Shown here one piece after another: positions 1 through 11,799 of a stretch of 64,000 bases of DNA. The DNA is from Asterella californica (Eukaryota; Streptophyta; Marchantiopsida; Marchantiales; Aytoniaceae). Positions within the stretch are counted from its first letter, which is position 1. Each line of letters starts with the position of its first letter. The stretch is taken from positions 3,472,001 through 3,536,000 of the forward strand of contig JAYKYS010000010.1 of NCBI GenBank assembly GCA_036924285.1. Direction: 5' to 3'. The translations under genes were made by a program, and so were the position numbers. Under the pieces are notes generated by a model. It saw nothing but the letters and a program-made list of their open reading frames with translations. It searched no databases and had not been told where the DNA came from.

Positions 1-2
1 AG

Positions 3-446
3 TTTAATAAGTATAAAAGTGCACATCCTCTCTCAAGAACTTTCTGAACATGTTTGAGAGCTATGGTGACATCAAAGAAGTACTTCGTCTCTCCTCGTTG
101 GCTGATAACACTAGACATACAAGAAATATGAGTGGATTTCCAATGGAGGTACTTCTTGAATCCGTATGAGGTGACGTTAGAAGATGTTCAGGACATCTTA
201 TTCTGACAGGAAGCTCATTGCTGCTCTTATTGCAGACGCATGTATAATGATGGACAGGTTCTTGCAGATATCCTAGAAGAAGTACCGCGCGTAGAAGAAC
301 ATACGGATGAACCTGCCACGGAAGAATTATATGCAGCGGACCACCATCAAAACAAAATTGATCAGGACTTCATTCCACTGGTGAACGCTCTACTTCGGAC
401 CACTGATGCAGGCAGAATAATCGAGCATGCTATACTAGTGGAGTGA
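3..446 (+). pseudogene. Unidentified damaged reading frame (3' gene fragment)
   Basis: One plus-strand frame stays protein-like for almost 150 codons but is interrupted by three in-frame stops, all TGA (near 45, 120 and 210). Between stops it reads like real protein: an aromatic/basic stretch (VTSKKYFVSPRWLITL, about 69-116), then a stretch containing FLNPYEVTLEDVQDILF, then an uninterrupted acidic tail from 240 to the stop at 444-446 (ADILEEVPRVEEHTDEPA). I do not recognise the family. All-TGA interruption would fit CGA or TGG codons decayed by C-to-T change, so a pseudogene is my preferred reading. A tttattgcag-like acceptor just before 237 would alternatively make 237-446 a terminal exon. 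The fragment may belong to a gene that starts left of the window. Confidence 0.35.
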
Positions 447-1353
447 AGGTGAGCATGCTATAGTACTAGCACAATAGCGAGCTTGTACTGACTCGGCTTG
501 TATTAGCAGTATGTACAATAACTGAGAACAGCTTTGGCAGTCTTGTGCTCGTAGCGTTGTGAAGGATACGTTAACTTCTACTTAAGTGTTTACTTCTTTT
601 GTGAACTATGTAAAGGTTCCCGTTTGCTTAACACAATGCTTCTCCACTAACGCATGTACTTGTCTGAACAGCTGGCAAAAAAATAATGACATGAATCCGA
701 GCATAGAGTTAATGAAATCGATGTGAGAAATAAATTTTGATACCAATTACGGGACTCCGTCAAAAAAGTAGAGGGACCTCATGCAGCAGTGCTTTCTTTA
801 ACCACGACTGGAAAATAATCATCGTTGACTGAAATAATTCGTCTCACCTGCACGCATCATCTCCAACGGTTACAAGAAAGTGATAGCGAGAGACCGGAAA
901 AAGTACTCCAAATCTCTAGTTTTTGAATGGACGTTGCCACTTTAACGTATGGTTGGAAACATATGTTCTTTTCAGAAGACTGGTTCTGCGGAAGACTCGG
1001 CCACTACCACCACTTTTTTCTCGGCCCTTCGTAGTCCTTGCTGCAGGTCTCATTTTTGGTAACCTAATAAGCATACTCTGTATCTTTTGCTCTTTTTATG
1101 TTATCGAAAATACTATAAGTATAATATAAATATTTATATACTTATATAAATATAAGTATATAAGTATATAAATATAAATATATTTTTTTAGATTAAGTTT
1201 AATAAAAATAAAAATATTAATATTAATTCTTAGTTGTTCCAAGAACCATTGGAAACGTTGTTAGAAAACTCATAAGTGGAGTGCGAGACTTTGCGCTTCA
1301 GAGTGTAAAAGTGCGGGAGTCTACTATACTAAAATAATTCATTAATAAATACA

Positions 1354-1440
1354 TTAATTTATTATCTAACCCTTCTCGTAGGAAAAGTTAGGTAATAAAT
1401 TAAAGTTACAGTACTCTTCGATCTTCAGATGGAAGAGGTG
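1354..1440. repeat. Two-hairpin miniature element, copy 1
   Basis: Hairpin A has arms ttaatttattatctaac (1354-1370) and gttaggtaataaattaa (1387-1403); they are reverse complements at 16 of 17 positions around a 16-nt loop. Hairpin B follows directly, with ctcttc and gaagag arms and then the GAAGAGGTGAATA motif. The same pair of motifs recurs near 12796-12890 in opposite order and near 17825-17912 in the same order, so this is a dispersed family rather than chance AT-richness. Confidence 0.55.
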
Positions 1441-2842
1441 AATAAGATATCCAAGCTGAATATATACCCACGCAAATAAGGTGAATATATACGCACGCAA
1501 ATAAGGTGGAGAGGGTGAGATAACGCTCCCAACACCGTCTATCACAAAATGTGAAAATGTCATATGTTTGTTGAAACCTTAGTTAAACCGAGGTCGTGGA
1601 CCTTTCGACCAAGACTCCCTACCGTCAGTGACTACAGTCGGGAACTCGACGGGTAGTTTCGTGCGCATTCCGTACGTAGTCGGGAATAACACGGCTCGCC
1701 GTCTAATTACTTACTAGGACGTGAGGAACGATTGTCGTGGACGACTTCCACCACAATCCACGTGGCATATGCAGCATGCTCTCTCAGTGCCCACGCCTGT
1801 TTAGAATCGTGCTACAACGTACAAGTGATGAGGTATTTCAAGAGGTATTTTCAAATGAGGATTTGGAATTTGAGTTTCTCAAATCTGAGCCGTCCATATA
1901 GCATCGCACGGAATACGTAGTAGGCACCGAAGTTATTTACTTGAATATGGGTCGAATGACTTTTGGGGACTTACGGCATGTGCCGTGTCTTGCTACACTA
2001 GACAGCGGGAGAAGGAGTTGTTCTTGCTGGGCGGAGGAGAGAAATGTTACGTCATGCGGTAAGTTTCACTGATGACCTGTACCAGACAGTGTTCCGTATG
2101 TTAGGATTCGGCTGGCTTCATTCCTTTCTTTGTCAGGGTAGCTGTCAGATGGTTGTTCTGCGCACTGCCTTGCCTTGTTGCGGTCCTCTTACCATCATCG
2201 ATATTCAAGGTACGGTTCAGTATTCTCTTCTCTGCTTACGATTCTTGAGCACGATGTGAACAACAACTCCAATAATCTGATCTTCTCCTCTCAGTTCCGT
2301 TTCGGTTTGGTGAAACACGCTCGATAAAGCTCTTCCTAATGCACTTTTAATCGTTGCACCCATGCGGCCTTCGGATTGAGACGGAATAGGCCGCACGGGG
2401 TTTGTGTTTTGCGACAGTTTGCTTGTGACATATGCTCCTGTTCCTGTTTATGCACTGTAAGGCTCATGACGAAGTGGCGACGGCATTAGGAAGAGTCACA
2501 ACAAATACACCAAAGCATGCACCATGTAACCTGGCAGGATTACTTATGCTGTATCTACTGTGTCATGCTGACGAAGGACTCAGTCCTCTAGTCAAGCGGT
2601 ATACAAATTCCCCAGCAAAAATATGGAAAGAAAACAACGATTTGGTACACATACTTCTTTTCTTGTACATGATGGTTAAGAGTTGATTATGCTTAACACA
2701 TGAAGGACCTTGTAGGAAGCTGTAACATGTTTCGCCTAGAGTAAGATGAGTTGGAGGATGATAGCATTGTCATGGAAAGGTAGGAGCAGGATCATTACTT
2801 CGAAGGATCCACATAAGATTTCTCTTGTATCTCGGCCCGTTC

Positions 2843-2998
2843 AAGGATTCTGTTTGATAGGATCGCGAAAACAAAATTTGTTGCCCTCATAAGTGTGATC
2901 CCTGAGGGAGTGTGCATGAAAAGGATTCTGTTTGATAGGATTGTGAAAACAAAATTTGTTGCCCTCATAAGTGTGATCCCTGAGGGAGTGTGCATGAA
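2843..2998. repeat. 78-bp tandem duplication
   Basis: Two copies (2843-2920 and 2921-2998) begin aaggattctgtttgatagga and end gtgtgcatgaaa. They differ at only a few positions (for example atcgcg versus attgtg). The unit is a multiple of three, so a minus-strand open frame runs through both copies with a 26-residue repeat; that frame has no recognisable homology and is probably incidental. Confidence 0.85.
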
Positions 2999-5139
2999 AA
3001 GCGAGAACCTCTTCATTCTTCTGTTCTGTTTTAACACCGCACTCGCCACTCTACAAATTGGGTAGATTCTGATCAACTGCATGCTGCATCTGTATGCGAT
3101 CTGGAGAGTAAGCTTAGAAATCACAAGTGCAAGCTTCTTTGGTTAGCTCGCAGTAAGCAGGATGGACTGGACAACACTGAGAGTACTCAGCCTATGTTTC
3201 TGTCTGTGTCGTCTTATTTCGGATGTTTGCAGCTCCCAGCTGAAGCCACCAAATTACATGCTGCACTTCTAATTTTTGACAGAGTCGTTATTGAAGAACT
3301 TGTTTCGGGAAGCTTGTGATCTGGACCGAAAAGAAATTCTTCTACCCTGAATTTTACTGTGTATCCGAAGCAGCGGTAAGGTAGAGGTACGATCAGATCA
3401 TGATTAGACCTTCTATCTTATTGCAGACGATCCTGACTGACGTCGATCGTTGTTAAACAGGTGACCTCCATGTTGCGGCTCGTATGCTCTCTGTCACTTG
3501 CAATCCGATTTATTGTTTGCAATTGGTCGAGGAGTAGGTTTTGACGTACAACCCCTGCATCATGTGGGCAAATTAGCGCTTGACAATTTCGGTAACTGGT
3601 ATTAACTCATACAGCGAAAGCTCTGATTTGGCTGCTCCGTGAATTACTGCTCAGCTCGGTGAGTAGCTTTGAAGTACTTCACTGAGATTAGGGTAGCAAC
3701 ATTTGCGTTGTTTCAGAAATCTTGTGAAGTGTTTAGCATCAGGTGTCAAAATAATGTGTGTTTCAGAAAAGTACAAGGCCATTCAAATCAGCCTTGCAAA
3801 TAATAAAGCCGTAAACGCAGGCATGTGCAGATTGTCTTTACTCCGTCTTTCTTGCTGCCGTGCATGTGCGAACAACTCCCAGCCTACGTTTGAAAGCTTT
3901 CTCTTGATGTAATATTGGATCAAAGACAAACTGTATCGGGGTACATACGTATGACTGGGCCCACATGCTCACGGTACACGATGCAAGTAGACTGGAAGAT
4001 TTTCTGATCTCACTCGAGCATCATATCTATCTATTTCCTGTGAAGTTTGAGTGCTAACATGCCCAACTCCTGTCGTTGGCAGTTGAGAGCGCCTAACGTG
4101 GATAGTCTCTTCCTGTTTTTGTGCGCACTTATTCCTACAAGTTAACATGAAGCTCGTGCTAAGTTCGTCATGGTATATCCGCAGATCGAAATTACGTAGA
4201 AAACTGATATGTCCTCTGAAATGTTGAACCCTGCGGCCTTTAACTGTACCGCCCCACCCTCAGACTGGACTTCGAGCAATGCTTTCACTGAATGTCCATG
4301 TTCAGGAAGTTGTGGAACTGAGCTTTGCTTCCAAGTATGAAAACCCCGTCTCTTCTGAATCTACTTCACAAACTTAAGGTGCGTACTATCCCTGGTAAAT
4401 GACAGGCGGCAACCCATCTAAGGCCACAGTGTTTGAGATATGCGTCGAATATACGAGCATGATGCAGCACAAGAGGAAAACTCCAGTCCAGGCCGAAGAT
4501 CCCTAGGGAGAAGTTGAAAGCGGTGCCCCGCTCCTCAAATCCATGAAATGCGGATCAAAAGTGCGACGCACGGCTTCTTCTCAGGCGTCCGACTCGAGTG
4601 CTGCAGTAACCGCAGCAGGAGTTTTGGATGTACTCCCCGAAGCTTCGAAAGAAGGACCATTTAGGTGGATGGGTAATGAATGAAAAGCGTCTAAGATCGA
4701 GTTGCAGCAAACCACAAGCGCCTGCGAGCTGATAAAACTGCCATGAAACTTCGGACGAAGGAAGGTCACTGTACCCCACCATCAGCGGTCTGTATCTGGA
4801 TTCTGGGGAGTTCGGGACGACCGTGCATCACACACCCCTTCCACTACAGACAACATGCCACCTGGCATCACCTGGAACCACCTGCCACCTATCACTTCGG
4901 CGTTGTACGGTAGCTTGCAAGTCGCAAGGGCAAGACAGTCGCCGCACACTAAATGAGTCAACTCTGCTTGGTTCGGTGAGTCCGATACCTAAGAAAGTGA
5001 TTGAACAGACAGCTGAGTAGTGATAGATTACGATCATTCCCCGGGAGGTTTCGGGAAGCCTGCTTTCCGTGTTTGAAGGAGCTCTGTTGGAATTTCCCTC
5101 TCTCAATTGGAATTCGGTGTCCTACGAAGGGAGTTCACC

Positions 5140-6435
5140 ATGGCTACAACAACGTTGATCGGAGCGAGCAGTTGTCTGAGCACGAGAGCAACATGTGCAC
5201 AATCGGCTGTTCGAACGCCTTCTCAGGTTGTAGGCCTTCCAGGACTTCGGTTCACTCCCAGCGCCACACTGCGGAGACAGCAACGCAAGTTTGAATCTGA
5301 ATTTGTGCCTACATTTTCCACCCGGATTGAGTCGCAGAAGCCAAATCTTTCTGTTACTGTAGCTGGAAGAGGACGCACTCTGAGTGTTAGAAGCGCTGCA
5401 TCGAACCCAGACCAGTTGAGAGCAGCGAGGGAAGACGTGAAGAAATTGCTAGCGGAGAAGAAGTGTAATCCTATCCTCATTCGTTTGGCTTGGCATGACG
5501 CCGGAAGCTATGACAAGAACATTGCGGAGTTTCCCAGGCGCGGAGGAGCAAATGGAAGTATTCGGTTTTCTCCGGAGTTAGGTCACGGTGCAAATGCTGG
5601 TCTGATCAATGCCGTGAAGCTGTTAGAGCCCATCAAAGAGAAGTACCCCGACATTACTTACGCAGATCTGTACCAGTTGGCCAGTGCCACCGCCATCGAA
5701 GAAGCTGGAGGTCCTAAGATCCCCATGAAATATGGTAGAGTGGACATTAAAGTTCCAGATGATTGCGCCGTCGAGGGCAATTTACCCGATGCGGGTCCAC
5801 CTAATCCATCTGACCACCTGCGCAAGGTTTTCTATCGTATGGGCCTTAATGACCGAGAAATCGTAGCTCTTTCCGGGGCTCATACTCTGGGTCGTTCACG
5901 AGTTGAGCGCAGTGGGTGGGGCAAGAAAGAAACCAAGTATACGATGCGCGAGAACATTGGCGCACCGGGAGGTCAGTCTTGGACAGCTGAGTGGCTGAAG
6001 TTTGACAATTCTTACTTCAAGGACATCAAAGCTCAAAGTGACGAGGACTTACTGGTGCTCCCCACGGACAGAATTCTTACAGAAGATCCTGAATTCAAGA
6101 AGTACACGGATAAATATGCCGAGGATCAGGCCGCCTTTTTCAAGGACTACGCCTTAGCGCACGCTAAACTTAGTGAGCTTGGTTCCAAGTGGGATCCGGA
6201 AGGGGGAATCTCAATCGACGAGGCCCCAAAGAAGGAGCCTGTGCCTGAAAAGTTTGTAGCAGCGAAGTACTCGTCAGGTGATAACCTTTCTGAGTCCATG
6301 AGAGATAAGATGCGATCGGAGTACCTGGCCTTCGGTGGAAGTCCAAATAAACCTCTCTCGTCCAACTATTTCCTCAATATTATTATCGCGATTGCTGTTC
6401 TTGCGGTACTAGCCTCTTTAGTTACGCAATCCTAG
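5140..6435 (+). CDS. Thylakoid-membrane ascorbate peroxidase, intronless
   Basis: Class I haem peroxidase that reduces hydrogen peroxide with ascorbate in the chloroplast. The start is the ATG at 5140 in a good context (ttcaccATGGCT); the open frame extends further upstream but has no ATG there. The product is 431 residues, close to the roughly 426 of flowering-plant thylakoid APX. Residues 1 to about 85 are Ser/Thr/Arg-rich, as expected for a transit peptide. The distal site is Arg115, Trp118 and His119 (IRLAWHDAG); the proximal site is His248 ([11 protein letters not shown]), Trp281 and Asp289 (WLKFDNSYF). The chloroplast-type insertion [10 protein letters not shown]...GAPGGQSWT (258-282) and C-terminal VAAKYSSG are present. 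A hydrophobic helix at about 410-427 anchors it in thylakoids; stromal isoforms lack it. The whole protein is one uninterrupted frame, whereas land-plant chloroplast APX genes usually have many introns. Family identity is certain; whether this is a retrocopy is inference. Confidence 0.96.
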   Translation: MATTTLIGASSCLSTRATCAQSAVRTPSQVVGLPGLRFTPSATLRRQQRKFESEFVPTFSTRIESQKPNLSVTVAGRGRTLSVRSAASNPDQLRAAREDVKKLLAEKKCNPILIRLAWHDAGSYDKNIAEFPRRGGANGSIRFSPELGHGANAGLINAVKLLEPIKEKYPDITYADLYQLASATAIEEAGGPKIPMKYGRVDIKVPDDCAVEGNLPDAGPPNPSDHLRKVFYRMGLNDREIVALSGAHTLGRSRVERSGWGKKETKYTMRENIGAPGGQSWTAEWLKFDNSYFKDIKAQSDEDLLVLPTDRILTEDPEFKKYTDKYAEDQAAFFKDYALAHAKLSELGSKWDPEGGISIDEAPKKEPVPEKFVAAKYSSGDNLSESMRDKMRSEYLAFGGSPNKPLSSNYFLNIIIAIAVLAVLASLVTQS

Positions 6436-9400
6436 AGCTATAGAGGTGATCTTGTGTGATTATCGAGTGATTGTAAAATGTGTAGATTCTGCAAAGTCTT
6501 GTTGGTTCCAAGAGCTAATTTTGTAAAGTAGACAATTTTCCTTCATTCCGGAGACCTGCGCATGGCCGGTCTTTGACAGTCCTGTGAGGAGGGAACTAGA
6601 GAGTCGTTGTTCAAGGACTACAGAGAAGTTCGAATGCAGGCTTTTAGTTCCTTCCTAACTTAGAAGCTGGTAACTTGTTGATCCAGGAAGAACAGAAGAG
6701 ACGAAGAAAAAATGATTTCAGCAGCGGCCATGTCAAGTGATGTCCGCTAGTATGTATGTGTTTGCATCAGAACAAATAATGGATGTGCTCGGCTAATGCT
6801 CATCGCCTTACAGAGCTTGGAATATCCGGATAATCTGTTGAAAAGGTGTCACGATGTCTCTGTTCAGTGTAAGCAGAATGTCAGCGATTCAGAAGCTTTG
6901 TGATGTTACATGTACCTGAAGAAAGTGTGTCTGTTGGAGATGTTCAGTCTTTGTACACTCATGAGTACCTTGTCTGGAGACTTGGGGAACACCTACTTAC
7001 TCTCTTGTGGAGACGGCTTGTACCTGGATGTGTAAATAGCAGTCAACAGGTTCGTTTTGGTTCGAAACGGCTTATGTTGAGCATTTGCTGGGCTTTACAC
7101 TTGGTGTGTATGGAGCAGAAGAATATGGAAATCTTAGCCTGGTAATCAAATTCACCGTTTCTGCTGGCAGACTGTTATACGGCTGTGAGGTGAGACGCCA
7201 CCAAGGGACTCCACTCGTCCTGGCCAATGTTTAGTACGTAAAAGTCACATTTCTCGTTTCTTTGGTAGCTGTTCTCTTTCTTCCGTGTCACATGTGGACG
7301 GTGGAACTGGCATGTTCTACTTCGGTAGGACAGTACACTGGGACAAGGCAGCGCTAACTCTTCTCGGTTATATCTGTAAAGTAGTTGTTCTTCCCAGGTC
7401 GGTTTTATTCTCAATTATATATCTCCATTTGGGAACAGTTCACATTATTCACCTGTTCGCGAGATGGAAGATGCAAGGACGTACACCCGTGCAGATATAC
7501 GTTCACCCGCGCCTCTTTCATCTTTCGATGGAGGAGGCAAATATGCACGGGATTAACTGACGACTGGATGCCGGACTTAGTACTTTTTGAAGCACGCAGG
7601 TCTGCCCATGCTTTACGGGTTATGTATTTCTTTCTCGCGTCATCTTCTTCGGATCATTTAATATTTATCAGAACTTTTGATTTTAGATTTTGGTTTTTAC
7701 TCAAAATCTTTAATATTTTTATATTTTTCCGGTTAATATAATCGAACATAATATCCAATGAAAATAATTTATGACTATTATAACGTGTGTAATACGTTAT
7801 AACCCCAGCCATTACAGAAAACTAAAGGGACAGAATTACAGGAAAAGATCTTTGGACTTGTAAGTTCTGTAATATGTGTTGGTGCATATTTTCAACGGAT
7901 TATATTTGAAACAGTATTGCTTATATCGATTGTTAATGATTTTGTACGTTATTAATAACATTTTACTGCATCAGTACTTTGTTACATTATGTAACCGCTC
8001 TTTTCGTTACTTTATGTAGAGATTATCCGAATTACTGTGTGTAGAGGTTGTCGGGAATATTAATGTTTCCACTCTTTGTTAATGTTTAATAAGATTATAA
8101 ATAATATTTTTGCCATTCAGCTTATTTAAAGCTTACCATAAGTATTAATCTTTTCAGTTCACTTGTTCTTAAGCTTACCATAAATATTAATGCTTTCCAT
8201 TATTTTCCAAAGTAAATTTCGTTTCCTATCTTTGCATACCAAAAATCAGAAGAGATTTTTCACTTTTGAGTTTTGAGTAGTCCCGGACGACGACGGAGGA
8301 GTTTCGATTTTCCTTCCTCCGTCGCTTGAGACCATACCCGAACCCCATGCGCAGTTTCTGGCTTGTTATCTTCACTCTGACTCCTCCGGCATGACATGAT
8401 CCCCAGTCCCCCCGATTCGCAGTTTCTTGCCTGTTTCCTCTCGTCTATCTTTCGTCTCTCAAATGAGAGTTTATGTTGCATGCATATTCCTTCAATACTA
8501 TGCAACTAAGTGGTGGATAGGTTTAATTAGGTTAGGTGAAAGTCGAAAACAAATGATAAGCTACTTATTTCTTTGGAACCAAGTGTTTGGAATATTACCG
8601 ACTAGTTTTGTATAAAGTCTTTGCTGAGAGTATTGCTGAATATTACAGCCTGTAGATGCTTCTTTCAATCGAGATACCCCGACCGATGGTCCCGAACATC
8701 AACATACATCTGTCTGAGAAGGTCATTTCACCCTGTTTCCATGTGAATTTGATCTGCTACTTGGTCACTTGGAAACAACACTACTCGTAATTTAATAATT
8801 TCTGTCACCAACAAAAATCACACACTTTCTCTGGGATATGAAGACGACACTCGCTGGACTCCGCTGAGGTCTGACATATCTTTCCAAATTAACTCTTCCC
8901 AAACTCCTATCCCATTCAGGTGCAGCGGACTCCCTCATGCGGGAAGAAACCCCCTTCTTCTTTCCTTCCTATGTTTTACTACACCGTTCAGTGGATCTAT
9001 TATCTACGAATGACAGAAAAGAGTTATCTTCATACATCGACAATTGCAGATATGCTCAAGGACCACTCTCTAGTATAGGGGTATCACGCAATTAGCCCAG
9101 CCAAGTACATAGTGAGAAGCAATCAGGGGCCGGATGTGCGCTAACAATGCCGACTGGAATTTGCGAATTATTTTATAACCGGAGGGTGTGCCGATGCGAA
9201 TGTGTGGTGCGAACCACATTTCGAATGTGACAGCTGCAGTCTCATCGCTTCTACTGTGAAAACCCAATTTAAAACCCATGAAGAAATGAAGACAAACTAG
9301 CTTTGTATAATACAATCTTGAAATCAGCGAAGGCTATCTAAGGCAAAACGTAGATACAGATAGCCAAAGAATCCAGCGCAGGAGAGAGTTAGTTGAAGTG

Positions 9401-9978
9401 AGTTGAGGAGCAGAAATTTAGTGAGAGATTTAGTGAGTGAATACAGGGAGGAGCCAGACAGAGGTATTAACTGAAGAACGTATTTTTGCCTGTCCATCAC
9501 TGATGCATTTAGGTACTGACAAACAGAAAAGAGTTAATTAATCGCCAAACTCAGAGAGAATTTTACTCAATTTCATAACTCTTCCATCGTTCCAAGGGCG
9601 TCTGGGTATTCTGCACACGGCCGAAAAACTCGATAACACTTTCCTCTTGGAACTATTGTACAAATGAAGGAGAACAAATGTCCCACTTACTCTATAATAC
9701 AGAAGACAGGGGGTCTCTAAGTGTGTATCTTCCCCACTACCTTCCGAATTTCCGAGCGACCGAAATCCGGTTGTAATTGGCTACTGGGCAGTCGTGGCTT
9801 CGGTAGTTTTCGGTGATTTCATGACCGATATTCATGTTAGAAACTGTCCAAGAAGGATTTGATACGTAGTATCATCTCATAACTCATACTCAATGCTCTG
9901 GATCCTTCGATACGTAGTATCGTCTAGTAACTCGTACTAATGCTCTGGATCCTATCAGTTCTGGAATACCAAGTTCTC
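6436..9978. other. Intergenic DNA between APX and LEA_2 genes
   Basis: The first few hundred bases are presumably the APX 3' UTR; I see no poly(A) tract and no clear downstream gene. A pyrimidine-rich block holds a small hairpin (cgacggagg / cctccgtcg, about 8288-8327). A motif aagcttaccataa(a/g)tattaat occurs twice (about 8129 and 8171). An open arrangement resembling hairpin B of the miniature elements lies near 7500-7545. Short open frames here have no supporting homology. Confidence 0.5.
9861..9956. repeat. 48-bp tandem duplication with palindrome gatacgtagtatc
   Basis: Two diverged copies start at 9861 and 9909, each opening with the perfect palindrome gatacgtagtatc and closing with atgctctggatcct. 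They lie immediately downstream (in the gene's sense) of the LEA_2 stop codon, so they may be in its 3' UTR. Confidence 0.8.
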
Positions 9979-11799
9979 TCAAATAGGCAACTCCAGCTCC
10001 ATCTCCACTTTGTTTTCTTGCTCTATTACGCTCAAGAATACTGGATCTACCTTGATATCACTCGTCACGTGAACCTGTTGTTGTCCAGACAAAGTACTAA
10101 TTAAACCACCGCATTCACAAGATTCGAGAACCGCAAATCCGCCAAAAGCGCCCATCATTACAGGCTTAACCTTAAGATGATTAACAAGGTAAGCAACGCC
10201 AAGAGCACAACCGACACGAAGCACGAAAGAAAGAATTCCTCCTACCTCAAAATTATGAGTCCACTTCCACACGCGAGCATGGCCGGCTATTGTCACCACC
10301 GAATGGAGCATCATTTCTCTTCTGGTCACATCCTTGAATAAATCCTTTACGTGGTTGGTCATTTCCAGTCCGTCCAGCTTGCACGGTACGTGGATAACTT
10401 TGGAGGACCTGGCATCTTGAGCACCCTCTTCCACCTGTCACACATTCATGAACACACAAGGTTATGAATAATATACTACGTCGATCGCACCGCACCGACC
10501 GTCCCCGCCTCTCTCTAGGTCACTAACATCGTCACTCAATGTGGCTGGATACATCAGCGTTAGAAGATTCACGTCCAATCATCATACTGACTACTGTAGC
10601 TACTATAGTCACTCCACTCAGCAAGCAAGACACCTCCAGTACCGCAGTGCAAAGACTAACCACGTTTACACAGTTTAAGCTCAGACAAGTCCTTCGCAAA
10701 GCAAAGAACGAACAGACATCAATATATGAATATGTGCCAAAACCATCTAACTTTCAAACTAATCATAACCTGTACCTGGGTATACCGTACCCACAGTTCA
10801 ATTTGCTCTTGGGGGTATGCACAAAAAGCCTACCACATAACATAAACTCAACCGAAAATACCAACTGGCAACTCTTAACAGCCTGACAGCTCAGCAAGCA
10901 AACTAGCCATGTAGGACGCAGACAAGCAAGGTAAGATGGACAGCCAAAACAGCCAGCCAGCTCAGCAAGCAACCCAGCCAGATAGGATGCAGACAAGCCA
11001 TGTAAGATGACAACTAAGCTAAATGAGAAAGGAAATTACAATATTACTCTTGAACTTTTTATACATGCGCGAAACCTTTTATTTTCTACATTGAGATGTA
11101 AAAATATTCGCTCATAGCAAGTGAGCGAACTGAACTTCCCTTCGTGATGGATTAGAACTGCTGCATGTACATCATACAGACAAGAACACGTACAGAAGAG
11201 CGAGAGCCAGGGACATACAGTACCGGTAGTAGTCGGCCCTAACCACAGTATTTCCACTAGTGCAAGAGATTCACGACCATCAACAACGTAGAATGGCAAA
11301 AACACGAACGAGGCAGCCGAGCTGTGTGTCTAACCTTTGCCTGGCCCAGAAGACTGCCTCTGTAGAAGACGTCCATAATCGTGGAAGAGTACTCGATCGG
11401 CGCAACGTTGTCGTTCACCACCTTGATGGATAGAATGAGCTCGACATCGATCACGGCCATCAGCATGGGAGAGTCCGTGCAAAACCTAAGATTGAAACCG
11501 TTGAGGCTGATCGACACAACTTCGAACATGGGATCCCTGGGTCGAATTGCGTACAAGCACGCTCCGGCTGCACCTCCCACGCTCGCGATCACCGCCACCG
11601 CTGCCATCCCTCCTGGCCCTCTGCCCACAAAAGTCTTCAATCCCTCCTCCTTCTCGTTCTTCTTCTTCTCCGATGAAGAAGAAGGACTCTTCCTCATCTG
11701 CGCAGCCGCTGCTGCAGTCAAAGCTCGATGCTCCCGGAGCTCGTCCTCCGGCACTCTCCGTACCAACGTTCTGATTCTCCACTGCTCCCACTCGAGCAT
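9979..11799 (-). CDS. LEA_2-domain (NDR1/HIN1-like) single-pass membrane protein, three exons
   Basis: Exons on the minus strand are 11799-11335 (155 codons), 10434-10246 (63 codons) and 10074-9979 (31 codons plus stop), giving 249 residues. Introns of 900 and 171 nt have GT-AG ends, all in phase 0: GGCCAGGCAAAG|gt, ag|GTGGAAGAG, TTTGAG|gtagg and caacag|GTTCAC. The start is the ATG at 11799 (MLEWEQWRIR). A Ser/Lys/Glu-rich cytoplasmic part (to about 60) is followed by a hydrophobic segment (MAAVAVIASVGGAAGACLYAI) and then a LEA_2 fold: the VELILSIKVVNDNVAPIEYS strand and the FYRGSLLGQAKV turn typical of plant LEA14/NHL proteins, closing with VHVTSDIKVDPVF. Known members are plasma-membrane or endomembrane proteins linked to stress and defence; substrate and partner are unknown. 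Intron 1 contains a 71-bp tandem repeat. Exon joins follow from frame and splice consensus and are not experimentally checked. Confidence 0.88.
10887..11010. repeat. 71-bp tandem duplication inside LEA_2 intron 1
   Basis: Two copies beginning cagctcagcaagca start at 10887 and 10958 and share gcagacaagc and gtaagatg further along. The array lies wholly within the 900-nt first intron, so it does not alter the protein. Confidence 0.8.

Larger units (their letters stand above)
447..4820. other. Intergenic DNA, no supported gene
   Basis: No convincing protein or RNA gene is visible. Contents are an AT-rich palindromic patch (about 1118-1190), a two-hairpin element (1354-1440), a short repeat around 1465-1508 (two copies of an acgcaaataaggtg motif), and a 78-bp tandem duplication (2843-2998). 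Short open frames here lack homology that I can recognise and lack coding-like composition. The right part presumably carries the promoter and 5' leader of the peroxidase gene. Confidence 0.6.

Noticed and set aside
2795..3124. A minus-strand 109-codon frame with a repeated 26-residue segment as a repeat protein
   Set aside because: The repeat comes from a 78-bp DNA duplication; the start is not supported and no homology is recognised.
3703..3912. A 69-codon plus-strand frame (SEKYKAIQISLANNKAV) as a small gene
   Set aside because: No start context, homology or flanking splice pattern that I could support.
5107..5139. An 11-residue N-terminal extension of the peroxidase
   Set aside because: The upstream frame begins with TTG; the ATG at 5140 has a good plant start context and begins a typical transit peptide.
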